Positions 17,222-25,042 of a stretch of DNA of 64,000 nucleotides are shown one piece after another. Positions within the stretch are counted from its first letter, which is position 1. Each line of letters begins with the position of its first letter. The notes below the pieces were generated by a model. The model ran no database searches, was not told the origin of the DNA, and saw only the letters and a list, made by a program, of their open reading frames with translations. Location: NCBI GenBank assembly GCA_024409235.1, contig JAKSUA010000001.1, forward strand, positions 171,067-235,066, given 5' to 3'. The DNA is from Bacteroidales bacterium. GTDB taxonomy: Bacteria; Bacteroidota; Bacteroidia; Bacteroidales; UBA1715. The translations under genes were made by a program, and so were the position numbers.

Positions 17222-17772
17222 ATCTGAAAGCGCAACTGCTTAACTGCTTCCCACAAAATTATTCCGCAAGTAACAGATACATTAAAAGAATGTTTTGTTC
17301 CATATTGAGGAATTTCTATGCACACATCACTCATGGAAATAACTTCATCGGCAACTCCATGAACCTCATTTCCAAACACAAATGCATATTTTTTCTGCTT
17401 GTCCATTCGGAAATTCTGCAGCATTGTACTGTTTTCAACTTGCTCTATAGAAATAATTTCATATCCTTCGGACTTTAACTCTTTTAATGCGTCAACTGTT
17501 TCCTTAAAATACTTCCAAGAAACAGACAGCTGAGCGCCCAAGGCAGTTTTCTGTAATTCCTTATTTGGCGGAACACACGAAATTCCACACAAATAAACCG
17601 ATTCTATTCTTAAAGAATCACCCGTTCTAAATGCAGAGCCAACATTACTGGCACTTCTAATATTATCAAGCACAACAACAATCGGATGTTTTTCCGATTG
17701 TTTATATTCTTCAGGACTAATTCGCTGCAGTTCCTCTGTCTGCAGTTTCCTATAATTTACGTTGGATGACAT
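17218..17772 (-). CDS. SpoU/TrmH-family RNA 2'-O-methyltransferase
   Basis: 184 residues with the three SPOUT motifs: motif 1 DNIRSASNVGSAFRT (catalytic Asn and Arg), motif 2 FVFGNEVHGV, and motif 3 IPQYGTKHSFNVSVTCGI forming the trefoil knot that binds SAM. It methylates a ribose 2'-OH in tRNA or rRNA. It lacks an extra N-terminal RNA-binding domain, so it is TrmH/TrmL-like in size; the exact target nucleotide is not predictable. It overlaps the upstream small secreted-protein gene by 23 bp. Confidence 0.9.
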   Translation of the reverse strand: MSSNVNYRKLQTEELQRISPEEYKQSEKHPIVVVLDNIRSASNVGSAFRTGDSLRIESVYLCGISCVPPNKELQKTALGAQLSVSWKYFKETVDALKELKSEGYEIISIEQVENSTMLQNFRMDKQKKYAFVFGNEVHGVADEVISMSDVCIEIPQYGTKHSFNVSVTCGIILWEAVKQLRFQI

Positions 17773-18148
17773 ACGATTTCACTCTAATATTTTCTTCGTC
17801 GTAAATATCAATGATATACTTTCCTTCGAAAGTTCCTTTGATATCAAGGAAAATCACATTGTCGTCGAACTTTTGTTCATGTAGCTTTGTATAACCACGG
17901 CGATAAACAAATCTCATTCCCTTAGGATTCGATGCCGTCAATCTTATGGCATTAGACTCAGGAACAACAGCACAAGTAAAATCACAATCTAAACTATCTG
18001 CTGTAAAAGATTCTTCCACAGCAATACTTCCAAGCATGTTTCCTGTCTGCAAACCTTCTGGATTATGAATATTTCCACTCGCTGTGATTTGAGCTTGAGC
18101 AGAAGCTACAGCAAAAAAGAATGTAAAAAGAGCAACTATTTTTTCCAT
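17750..18148 (-). CDS. Small secreted protein of unknown function
   Basis: 132 residues with a signal peptide (MEKIVALFTFFFAVASAQAQ). The remainder is beta-rich and ends with a strand-turn-strand segment, KYIIDIYDEENIRVKSYVIQ, resembling a small beta-sandwich or a reduced T9SS-like tail. I do not recognise the family. It is squeezed between dxs (2 bp upstream) and the methyltransferase gene (23-bp overlap), so all three are probably one operon transcribed from the dxs promoter. Confidence 0.6.
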   Translation of the reverse strand: MEKIVALFTFFFAVASAQAQITASGNIHNPEGLQTGNMLGSIAVEESFTADSLDCDFTCAVVPESNAIRLTASNPKGMRFVYRRGYTKLHEQKFDDNVIFLDIKGTFEGKYIIDIYDEENIRVKSYVIQRKL

Positions 18149-18150
18149 AC

Positions 18151-20040
18151 CTATTTATTTAACGATATTCTTATTTGATTTTCTATGTTTTCTGAATCAT
18201 AACCGCAAAGCTTATACAATTCCTGCTGAGTTCCATGAGGTACAAATTCATCTTTTATGCCAAGGCGGATAACATTTCCTTTGAAATTAGTTTCCTGTAA
18301 AACCTCTAACACAGCAGAACCAAAACCGCCAGCCAAGACGCCATCTTCTATAGTTATAATTGTATCAAATTTTTCTGAAACAGTCTTCACAATGTCCTTA
18401 TCAATAGGTTTCACCCAGCGCATATTATAAAGAGCTGCCATTTTCCCCGTTTCACAACAAACTTTGTCAATTGCTTTTAATGCAGTATTGCCAACAGATC
18501 CTATAGTTAAAACGGCAACCTTCTCACCTTCGCGAAGACACTCTGCCTTACCAATTTTCATCAAAGTCAATTCACTCCGCCATTTTAAATACTCACCATT
18601 TCCCCTTGGATAACGAATAACCCATGGATGTTTGCCAGAATATGCCGTAAACATCATATTTCGAAGTTCCACCTCATTTAAAGGAGAGCAAACTATCATA
18701 TTTGGAATTGTGCGCATAAATGGAATATCAAAAACCCCATGATGAGTAACACCGTCAGCACCGACCAAACCTGCTCTATCCAAGCAAAAAATCACATGAA
18801 GGTCTTGAATTGCAACATCATGAATCACTTGGTCATAAGCTCTTTGCATGAATGTTGAATAAATATTGCAAAAAGGTATCATGCCCTCTTTTGCCATTCC
18901 CGCCGACATTGTAACTGCATGTTGTTCCGCAATTCCCACATCAAATGCACGTTCTGGCATTGCTTTCATCAAGATATTCATAGAACAGCCTGTCGCCATG
19001 GCAGGTGTAATACCCATCACACGTTCATCTTTCTGTGCCAATTCCAGCAACGTTTCTCCAAAAACCTCCTGATATTTTGGAGGAATCGTATCCTTATCAG
19101 GAAGAGGAATCATTTCACCGGTTTCCTTATCGAATTTTCGAGGAGCGTGCCATTCAGTCTGTTCTTCCTCTGCAGGTTTAAAACCTTTTCCTTTTTGTGT
19201 ACAAATATGAAGTATTTTCGGCCCAGAAAAATTCTGAATATCCTGTAATGTACGGGTTAGCTGGAAAACATTATGTCCATCGACAGGTCCAAAATAACGG
19301 AAGCCCAACGATTCAAACAAATTACTTTCCTTAAAAAACAATGATTTAGCACCTCGTCCTAATTTCTTGAAGAAATCGCGAAAATCAGGGCCAAACTGAC
19401 TTAGTTTCTCAGAAGCTTTCCACGTTTTTTCACGGAATTTATTGTAGAACGGAGACGTAATAACATCCACTAAATATTGATGTAATCCGCCGACATTGGC
19501 ATCAATAGCCATATCGTTATCATTCAGAATAACAAGCAAATCCGCATTACTTCCACCAGCATAATCCAAAGCCTCAAAAGCCTCACCGCCCGTCAACGCG
19601 CCATCGCCAATAACAGCAACGATTTTTCTGTTTTCTCCTTTTGACTTTGCAGCCAAAGCCATTCCCATTGCCGCAGATATCGATATAGAGGAATGACCTG
19701 CAATAAAACTATCGTATTCACTTTCCTGAGGATTTGGAAAACCGGAAAGACCGCCAAATTTTCTATTAGTAGGAAAAACATTTTTTCTACCTGTCAAAAT
19801 TTTATGACCATACGCCTGATGACCAACATCCCATATTATTCTATCTTCCGGAGTGTTAAAAGCATAGTGCAAGGCAACTGTCAGTTCCACAGTTCCCAAA
19901 CTTGCCCCGAAATGCCCAGGATTGCGGCTACTTTCGTCAATTATAAACTCCCGCAATTCCTTACAAACCTGAGGCAGTTGTTCTATTTTCAACTGACGCA
20001 AATCAGACGGAAACTCAATATGATTTAACAAATTCTCCAC
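18151..20040 (-). CDS. dxs: 1-deoxy-D-xylulose-5-phosphate synthase
   Basis: 629 residues from a GTG start. The enzyme joins pyruvate and glyceraldehyde-3-phosphate, the first step of the MEP isoprenoid pathway. It shows RNPGHFGASLGTVELT, the thiamine-pyrophosphate GDG motif (IGDGALTGGEAFEA to LNDNDMAID) and the transketolase motif DRAGLVGADGVTHHG. An ATG 21 codons upstream (20103) would encode a stretch unlike the family and lies upstream of the promoter box at 20059-20066. Translation should therefore start at GTG 20040, where similarity to other Dxs proteins begins (ENLLNHIEFPSDLR). It heads a three-gene operon. Confidence 0.95.
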   Translation of the reverse strand: MENLLNHIEFPSDLRQLKIEQLPQVCKELREFIIDESSRNPGHFGASLGTVELTVALHYAFNTPEDRIIWDVGHQAYGHKILTGRKNVFPTNRKFGGLSGFPNPQESEYDSFIAGHSSISISAAMGMALAAKSKGENRKIVAVIGDGALTGGEAFEALDYAGGSNADLLVILNDNDMAIDANVGGLHQYLVDVITSPFYNKFREKTWKASEKLSQFGPDFRDFFKKLGRGAKSLFFKESNLFESLGFRYFGPVDGHNVFQLTRTLQDIQNFSGPKILHICTQKGKGFKPAEEEQTEWHAPRKFDKETGEMIPLPDKDTIPPKYQEVFGETLLELAQKDERVMGITPAMATGCSMNILMKAMPERAFDVGIAEQHAVTMSAGMAKEGMIPFCNIYSTFMQRAYDQVIHDVAIQDLHVIFCLDRAGLVGADGVTHHGVFDIPFMRTIPNMIVCSPLNEVELRNMMFTAYSGKHPWVIRYPRGNGEYLKWRSELTLMKIGKAECLREGEKVAVLTIGSVGNTALKAIDKVCCETGKMAALYNMRWVKPIDKDIVKTVSEKFDTIITIEDGVLAGGFGSAVLEVLQETNFKGNVIRLGIKDEFVPHGTQQELYKLCGYDSENIENQIRISLNK

Positions 20041-20058
20041 TAAATCGCATTTAGAATA

Positions 20059-20066
20059 CAAAAGTA
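20059..20066 (-). promoter_or_regulatory. -7 promoter box of dxs
   Basis: TACTTTTG on the minus strand matches TAnnTTTG. It decides the dxs start, because the only in-frame ATG upstream lies before it, leaving GTG 20040 with a leader of about 15 nt. Confidence 0.6.
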
Positions 20067-20122
20067 ACAAAAAATAAGTACGTTTTCTTTCTTTTTTAAT
20101 CACAAGGTCACAACTTAATTTC

Positions 20123-20130
20123 TATATTTG
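20123..20130 (+). promoter_or_regulatory. -7 promoter box of the Bor-like lipoprotein gene
   Basis: TATATTTG matches TAnnTTTG, 19 bp upstream of the ATG and divergent from the dxs promoter. Confidence 0.55.
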
Positions 20131-20149
20131 TCGAATAATCTGATTTTTT

Positions 20150-21595
20150 ATGAAAAAACTATTAATTTTCATTTCTTCAGTCGTCCTTTTCACTTCATGT
20201 TACACAACATGGACAACTGTCGGTAACTATAAGCAACTGGAAAGTCAAGGTCTGTCATCTTACAAATACGACCAAGCAAAACAATTCTACTTGTTCGGAG
20301 GTTTAATTCCTCTGGGACACAATCATGCAAACGTACCTGACGAGCCATGTGAAATCAAGGAAAAATTCAAATTCACAGACTTTTTGATCTCCACAGTAAC
20401 TTGTGAAATTTTCACATGCAGAACTATCCAAGTATATGCTCTAAAAGGATATTCTCCAGCTCCTTCTAAGCAACAAGAAGAACAAATCATTGCAAAAGAA
20501 GAAGTTGCACCTAAAGCAACAAAAGTTAAAGAAGAAACTGCAGTTATAGAATCTACACCAAAACAGGAAGAATTTGATGACATAGAAGAAATTGAATTCG
20601 CAACAGCAGAAAAAAACACTGGCAGCGAAAGTGCTTCAACAAATTCCGATTCTAAAGTCACTGTAATTGAACAAGTTGAAGAACCAATTGAAGAAGTAGA
20701 AGCGCCTGCAGTCGAAGAAAAAACAACAGAAATTGTTGTTGAAGAAAAGATTGCAGAACCAGAACCAGTTAAAAAGGAAACAGGAGATGTTATTACAGAA
20801 CAAGGTGCTATTCTTGCTCCATTTTCTGTTGGCTCAACAAAGAAAGTTTATTTCTCAAAAGGAAACCTACAATACCAGGCAAGCAGCAAAACATGGAGAT
20901 TTGCTGAACAACAATATGACATGATTGGTGCAGACAATTCAAAAATTTCACCATCTAACAGCAGTTGGATTGATTTGTTCGGATGGGGAACAAGCGGTTG
21001 GGACAACAAAAACACATTCTACATGCCATACGAAACAGAATCTGCATCAGCAACATACGGTTATGGCTATGGTCCTACCGACGGTCAGACCTATGAATAT
21101 GGATTAAGAGGAATTTATGCTGAAGCTGACTGGGGAGTTGCAAATGTGATTTCCGAAGCCGGAGACACAGCAGGAATGTGGAGAACACTTACAAGAAACG
21201 AATGGGGTTACCTATTGTTAAAACGACCAAATGCAGTAAATCTATATTCACTTGCAATTGTAAACGGAGTAAAAGGTCTTGTGATTTTACCTGACGACTG
21301 GTCATATCCAACAAACGTAAAATTCATTGAAAGAACCAGTTTTGAATTGAACACATACAACAGTGAACAATGGGAAATCATGGAATCTTACGGAGCAGTG
21401 TTCTTACCAACAGCAGGATGCCGATATGGCACAACTGTAGGAAATCTTGGTTCAACAGGAAGTTATTGGACTGCATCGTCTGCAGGTGGAGAAAACGCAT
21501 GGTATTTTGTTTTCAACAAAGGTAAAATTGATATCTCTTCAGATTTCAGCCGTGCACTTGGCCGTTCTGTAAGACTTGTACAAGACATAAAATAA
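20150..21595 (+). CDS. Lipoprotein: Bor-like N-terminal domain plus FISUMP-like C-terminal domain
   Basis: 481 residues in three parts. Residues 1-17 are a lipoprotein signal with Cys17 in VVLFTSCYTT. Residues 17-105 carry the pattern FYLFGGLIPLG with conserved cysteines and FTCRTIQVYALKG, resembling the phage lambda Bor / TRL family. Residues 105-205 are a low-complexity Glu/Lys/Val/Ala linker that could cross the periplasm. From about 208 (FSVGSTKKVYFSKGNLQY) to GRSVRLV near the end is a domain repeated widely in Bacteroidales surface proteins, related to FISUMP and C-type-lectin-like folds. It is probably an outer-membrane or surface lipoprotein. It is 20 bp upstream of an OmpA-family gene. 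Confidence 0.65.
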   Translation: MKKLLIFISSVVLFTSCYTTWTTVGNYKQLESQGLSSYKYDQAKQFYLFGGLIPLGHNHANVPDEPCEIKEKFKFTDFLISTVTCEIFTCRTIQVYALKGYSPAPSKQQEEQIIAKEEVAPKATKVKEETAVIESTPKQEEFDDIEEIEFATAEKNTGSESASTNSDSKVTVIEQVEEPIEEVEAPAVEEKTTEIVVEEKIAEPEPVKKETGDVITEQGAILAPFSVGSTKKVYFSKGNLQYQASSKTWRFAEQQYDMIGADNSKISPSNSSWIDLFGWGTSGWDNKNTFYMPYETESASATYGYGYGPTDGQTYEYGLRGIYAEADWGVANVISEAGDTAGMWRTLTRNEWGYLLLKRPNAVNLYSLAIVNGVKGLVILPDDWSYPTNVKFIERTSFELNTYNSEQWEIMESYGAVFLPTAGCRYGTTVGNLGSTGSYWTASSAGGENAWYFVFNKGKIDISSDFSRALGRSVRLVQDIK

Positions 21596-21615
21596 ACAAA
21601 TAGAAACTCTTAACT

Positions 21616-22614
21616 ATGAAAAAAACTGTAGTATTAGCACTTTGTATCGCAACGTTAAGTGCTTGCGTTTCGCAGAAAAAATATCAAGAATTAGAATCTA
21701 ACTGCCATTTTGCCCAAGATTCACTTTTAAGTGCATTAACTATCTGTCGATACGACCTTGAGAAAACAACAGCATTAGAAGAAGATCTTGAATCGAAAGT
21801 TGTTTCGCTTCGCAATGATTCTTTGTCAAAAAAACGTCAAATTGAAAATTTAACCGCACAAAACGCAGAGTTAAAACAACTTAACACAAATTTGACGAAC
21901 AAGCAATCTGCTATGATTAAACAACAGGCAGAAGAAAGCAAAAGAACGTTGGCAGAATTACAAACTGCACGAGAAAAACTGCAAAACCGTGAAGACGAGT
22001 TAGACTCTATTCAACTAAGCCTTGAACAGGAACGTAAAAATCTTGACAAAATCCGTCAGGAATTAGGAATCAAAGACAATGAAATTTTATTGAAAAACAA
22101 GCAAATTGCTGATATGGAAGAAGTTCTTCGCAAGAAAGATTCCACAACACTTGCTCTTCGCAATAAAATAGAGAAAGCTTTGATTGGCTTCGAAGACCAA
22201 GGTTTGAACATTGAACAACGAGACGGAAAAATCTATTTAGTTCTTGATGAATCTTTATTGTTTAGCGTAGGAAAAAGCGATGTCGCTGCGAAAGGTCAGG
22301 AAGTTCTAAAAAATCTTGCAAACGTATTAGGTCAAAACCCAGACATTAATATAGAAGTAGAAGGTCATACCGACAACACCGGCGGAGCAAAAGTCAACTG
22401 GGAATTAAGTACGAAACGAGCATTAGCAATTTCTCAAATATTATTGGAAAATGCTAACATTGAAGGGAAACGAATCACCGTTTCCGGCCGTGGTCAATAC
22501 TGCCCTATCGACAACAGCAATACTGCTGAAGGACGTGCTAAAAACCGCCGTTCAGAAATCATCTTAACACCAGATCTTCAGGAACTTTACGATATCTTGA
22601 ATTCAAAAGAATAA
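21616..22614 (+). CDS. OmpA-family peptidoglycan-binding lipoprotein
   Basis: 332 residues. The lipobox ATLSACVSQ puts the lipidated Cys at about 17. Residues 60-195 are a long coiled coil (heptads in LEQERKNLDKIRQELG). The C-terminal OmpA domain has EVEGHTDNTGGAKVNWELSTKRA, with the Asp and Arg that hold diaminopimelate in peptidoglycan, and AKNRRSEI. It should tether the outer membrane to the cell wall, or act as a spacer from it. It is probably co-transcribed with the Bor-like lipoprotein and ends at a strong terminator. Confidence 0.92.
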   Translation: MKKTVVLALCIATLSACVSQKKYQELESNCHFAQDSLLSALTICRYDLEKTTALEEDLESKVVSLRNDSLSKKRQIENLTAQNAELKQLNTNLTNKQSAMIKQQAEESKRTLAELQTAREKLQNREDELDSIQLSLEQERKNLDKIRQELGIKDNEILLKNKQIADMEEVLRKKDSTTLALRNKIEKALIGFEDQGLNIEQRDGKIYLVLDESLLFSVGKSDVAAKGQEVLKNLANVLGQNPDINIEVEGHTDNTGGAKVNWELSTKRALAISQILLENANIEGKRITVSGRGQYCPIDNSNTAEGRAKNRRSEIILTPDLQELYDILNSKE

Positions 22615-22633
22615 AATCTGCACATTTATATAC

Positions 22634-22663
22634 AACGGCGGTCAGAAATGTCCGCCGTTTTTT
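22634..22663 (+). terminator. Terminator of the lipoprotein operon
   Basis: An 8-bp GC-rich stem (AACGGCGG at 22634-22641 with CCGCCGTT at 22652-22659) followed by a run of T. It also excludes a TTG start at 22662 for the next gene. Confidence 0.85.
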
Positions 22664-22676
22664 GTCTTATCACAGT

Positions 22677-23468
22677 ATGAACGAGAAATGGAGCATCTAC
22701 GCAGACTGGAATCCTTGGCATGGTTGTACAAAAATCAGCCCTGGATGTAAATATTGCTACGTTTATCGTCAAGACGAAATGTACGGAAGCGAAATAAAAA
22801 GTAATCTTGCTAGAAAAACGGCTGCATTTGATTTCCCCATTAAAAAGAAACGAGACAAAACCTACAAACTACCTTCAGGTAAATTGGTTCTCACATGCTT
22901 CACATCCGATTTTCTTTTAGAAGATGCCGACGAATGGAGAACAGAATGCTGGAAAATGATAAAAGAACGGCAAGATTGCAGCTTCTATTTTTTCACAAAA
23001 AGAATAGACCGCTTTACAGAATGTATTCCAGCTGACTGGGGAAACGGTTATGAAAACGTATTAGTCGGCTGCACAATAGAAAATCAGGAAATGGCGGACT
23101 ATCGGCTACCAATTTTTAAGTCAGCTCCAATCAAACACAAAACTCTCACTATCGCACCATTATTAGAGAGAATAGACATTTCCAAATACCTTGACAACAC
23201 AATAGAAGAAGTATCTGTAGGTGGCGAATCGGGAGTAAATGCCCGTCCGTGTAATTATGACTGGATTCTTGACATTAGAAATCAATGTATTGAAAAAGAT
23301 ATTCCTTTTAGATTTCACCAAACAGGAGCATATTTTATTAAAGACGGCAAAATGTACCGTATTCACAGGAAATATCAGCTAAGTCAGGCACATAAGGCAG
23401 GTATCGATTTTAAAATCGGGGATTATTTTGTTCCCGAAAATGCTAACTTTAACGGTTGGGAATTATGA
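22677..23468 (+). CDS. DUF5131 (phage Gp37/Gp68-like) protein, radical-SAM-like
   Basis: 263 residues from the ATG at 22677. The motif CTKISPGCKYCY near residues 17-28 is an Fe-S-like cysteine cluster, preceded by WNPWHG; both are hallmarks of DUF5131, which is also annotated as phage Gp37/Gp68. The family looks like a divergent radical-SAM TIM barrel (TFTKRIDR-like strands, VSVGGESG near 185) but its reaction is unknown. Homologues are scattered through phages and bacteria, implying transfer. The stop codon overlaps the next small gene by ATGA, and that gene overlaps the MmcQ gene in the same way, so the three form a compact operon. Confidence 0.8.
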   Translation: MNEKWSIYADWNPWHGCTKISPGCKYCYVYRQDEMYGSEIKSNLARKTAAFDFPIKKKRDKTYKLPSGKLVLTCFTSDFLLEDADEWRTECWKMIKERQDCSFYFFTKRIDRFTECIPADWGNGYENVLVGCTIENQEMADYRLPIFKSAPIKHKTLTIAPLLERIDISKYLDNTIEEVSVGGESGVNARPCNYDWILDIRNQCIEKDIPFRFHQTGAYFIKDGKMYRIHRKYQLSQAHKAGIDFKIGDYFVPENANFNGWEL

Positions 23469-23674
23469 GTAAATACCAAAAACTTTGGGAACATATTAAA
23501 AACGTTTCTGATAAGAAACTAGTTCTTTCGTTTGAAGAAATTGAAAAAATCATTGCCTTCCCCATTGACCATTCTTTCTTAACATCTAAAAAAGAGCTAC
23601 TTGATTTCGGTTGGGAAGTCGAGAAAATATCAATGAAAAACAAAAATATTTCCTTCAAGAAAACAGAGTTATGA
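23465..23674 (+). CDS. Small protein of unknown function in the DUF5131 operon
   Basis: 69 residues from the ATG at 23465, which overlaps the DUF5131 stop (ATGA); an upstream TTG start is less likely. The sequence KYQKLWEHIKN, then LSFEEIEKIIAFPIDHSFL and LLDFGWEVEKISM, looks like a small helix-strand domain that I have seen in free-standing proteins of Firmicutes and Bacteroidetes, possibly DUF7662-like. No catalytic residues stand out. Its stop overlaps the next ATG. Confidence 0.65.
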   Translation: MSKYQKLWEHIKNVSDKKLVLSFEEIEKIIAFPIDHSFLTSKKELLDFGWEVEKISMKNKNISFKKTEL

Positions 23675-24027
23675 ATATAGAAGAATTCCGCGAGTATTGT
23701 CTGTCTTTGCCTAACGTTACCGAAGACATGCCATTTGATGAAAATGTGCTTGTTTTTCGAATCTTTGGGAAAATCTTCGCATGTATTTCCATGGAAAATC
23801 CCGATTTAGCGACATTAAAATGCAATGAAGAAAAAGCAATTGAATTAAGAGCGGAATATCCCTGTGTGGAAGGAGCTTTCCACTGGAACAAGAAATACTG
23901 GAATCAAATATGGTTTAACAGAGAGGTAAATGACGTTCTTTTCAAACAGCTTATTAATCACGCATACGACGAAGTTTGGAAGAAGTTACCGAGAAAAGTA
24001 AAGAATAATTTATTGACTCAAAATTAA
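23671..24027 (+). CDS. MmcQ/YjbR family protein
   Basis: 118 residues from the ATG at 23671 (ATGA overlap with the preceding gene; a TTG start 20 codons upstream is rejected). MNIEEFREYCLSLPNVTEDMPF and VLVFRIFGKIFACISM, then YWNQIWFN and HAYDEVWKKLPRK, are diagnostic of the MmcQ/YjbR fold, a CyaY-like DNA-binding-type domain of unknown role. It is the third gene of the DUF5131 cassette. Confidence 0.9.
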   Translation: MNIEEFREYCLSLPNVTEDMPFDENVLVFRIFGKIFACISMENPDLATLKCNEEKAIELRAEYPCVEGAFHWNKKYWNQIWFNREVNDVLFKQLINHAYDEVWKKLPRKVKNNLLTQN

Positions 24028-24041
24028 ATACCGAAAAACAA

Positions 24042-24049
24042 TATCTTTG
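24042..24049 (+). promoter_or_regulatory. -7 promoter box of the PfkB kinase-response regulator pair
   Basis: TATCTTTG matches TAnnTTTG, 21 bp before the kinase ATG. Confidence 0.55.
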
Positions 24050-24070
24050 CAATAAATAGTAAATCGCATA

Positions 24071-25042
24071 ATGGATTACAAATCTATTTTTCAAAATTCG
24101 GAATCTAAAGCAATTATGGTCGTTGGCGACATAATGCTTGACTCATACATTTGGGGAGACGTTGACCGTATTTCCCCAGAAGCTCCTGTTCCCGTTGTGA
24201 ACGTTGACACAACAGAAGACCGTCTTGGAGGAGCTGCCAATGTGGTAAAAAACATTGCTTCTCTTGGAATGAAGCCTGTTATTTGTTCTGTTGTCGGGAA
24301 CGATAGCGCCAGCGACAAATTTTTCTCGATTCTCAAAAAAAGAAATATTGACTCGCAATACTGCGTAGTTGATTCTACAAGAAAAACGACTGTAAAAACA
24401 CGTGTAATCTGCGGAAAACAACAAATGCTTCGCATTGACAGCGAACAAACTGATGAGATTAGTGAGGAAACACGAATAAAACTACAAAACAACATTCAAA
24501 AGGCTATTACTGAACAAAAAATTGCCGCAATTATCCTTCAGGATTACGACAAAGGTGTTTTCTCAAAAAAACTAATTGAGTTTGTTGTTGCCGAAGCAAA
24601 AAAGAACTCTATTCCAGTATTGGTTGACCCAAAGAAAAGAAACTTCAGCAATTTCCAAGACGTAACATTATTTAAACCGAACTTCAAAGAATTTACCGAA
24701 GGATTGGGCAAATCATGCAGAAAAAATGATTCCGAAGCAATCTTCGCATTAGCTAAAGAATTTATGCAGAAGCAAAACATTGACACAATGATGATTACCC
24801 TTTCGGAATTAGGAATCTTTATTGCAGACAAAGATCACTATGTACAAATACCGACACAAGTGCGCCATGTTTCTGATGTTTCCGGAGCCGGAGACACAGT
24901 TATAAGTACCGCATCAGTTTGCTATGTGCTTGGATTTCCAATAGAAGAAATTGCAAGAATATCAAACATTGCCGGCGGCATTGTCTGCGAACAACCTGGA
25001 GTAGTTACAATAGAAAAAGAACAATTAATACAACATATATAA
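24071..25042 (+). CDS. rfaE1: PfkB-family kinase, D-glycero-beta-D-manno-heptose-7-phosphate kinase (RfaE1/HldE N-domain type)
   Basis: 323 residues, one ribokinase-like domain without the HldE nucleotidyltransferase half. Motifs: GDIMLDSYIWGDVDRISPEAPVPV in three short blocks (residues about 19-42), GGAANVVKNIASLG, and the catalytic DVSGAGDTVIST with Asp as base. RISPEAPVPV is specific to the heptose kinases among PfkB enzymes. The product feeds ADP-heptose, used for the lipopolysaccharide core. Its stop codon overlaps the start of an NtrC-like regulator (TAATG). Confidence 0.85.
   Translation: MDYKSIFQNSESKAIMVVGDIMLDSYIWGDVDRISPEAPVPVVNVDTTEDRLGGAANVVKNIASLGMKPVICSVVGNDSASDKFFSILKKRNIDSQYCVVDSTRKTTVKTRVICGKQQMLRIDSEQTDEISEETRIKLQNNIQKAITEQKIAAIILQDYDKGVFSKKLIEFVVAEAKKNSIPVLVDPKKRNFSNFQDVTLFKPNFKEFTEGLGKSCRKNDSEAIFALAKEFMQKQNIDTMMITLSELGIFIADKDHYVQIPTQVRHVSDVSGAGDTVISTASVCYVLGFPIEEIARISNIAGGIVCEQPGVVTIEKEQLIQHI

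Noticed and set aside
22662..22676. A TTG start at 22662 for the DUF5131 gene.
   Set aside because: It falls in the T-run of the upstream terminator; the ATG at 22677 fits.
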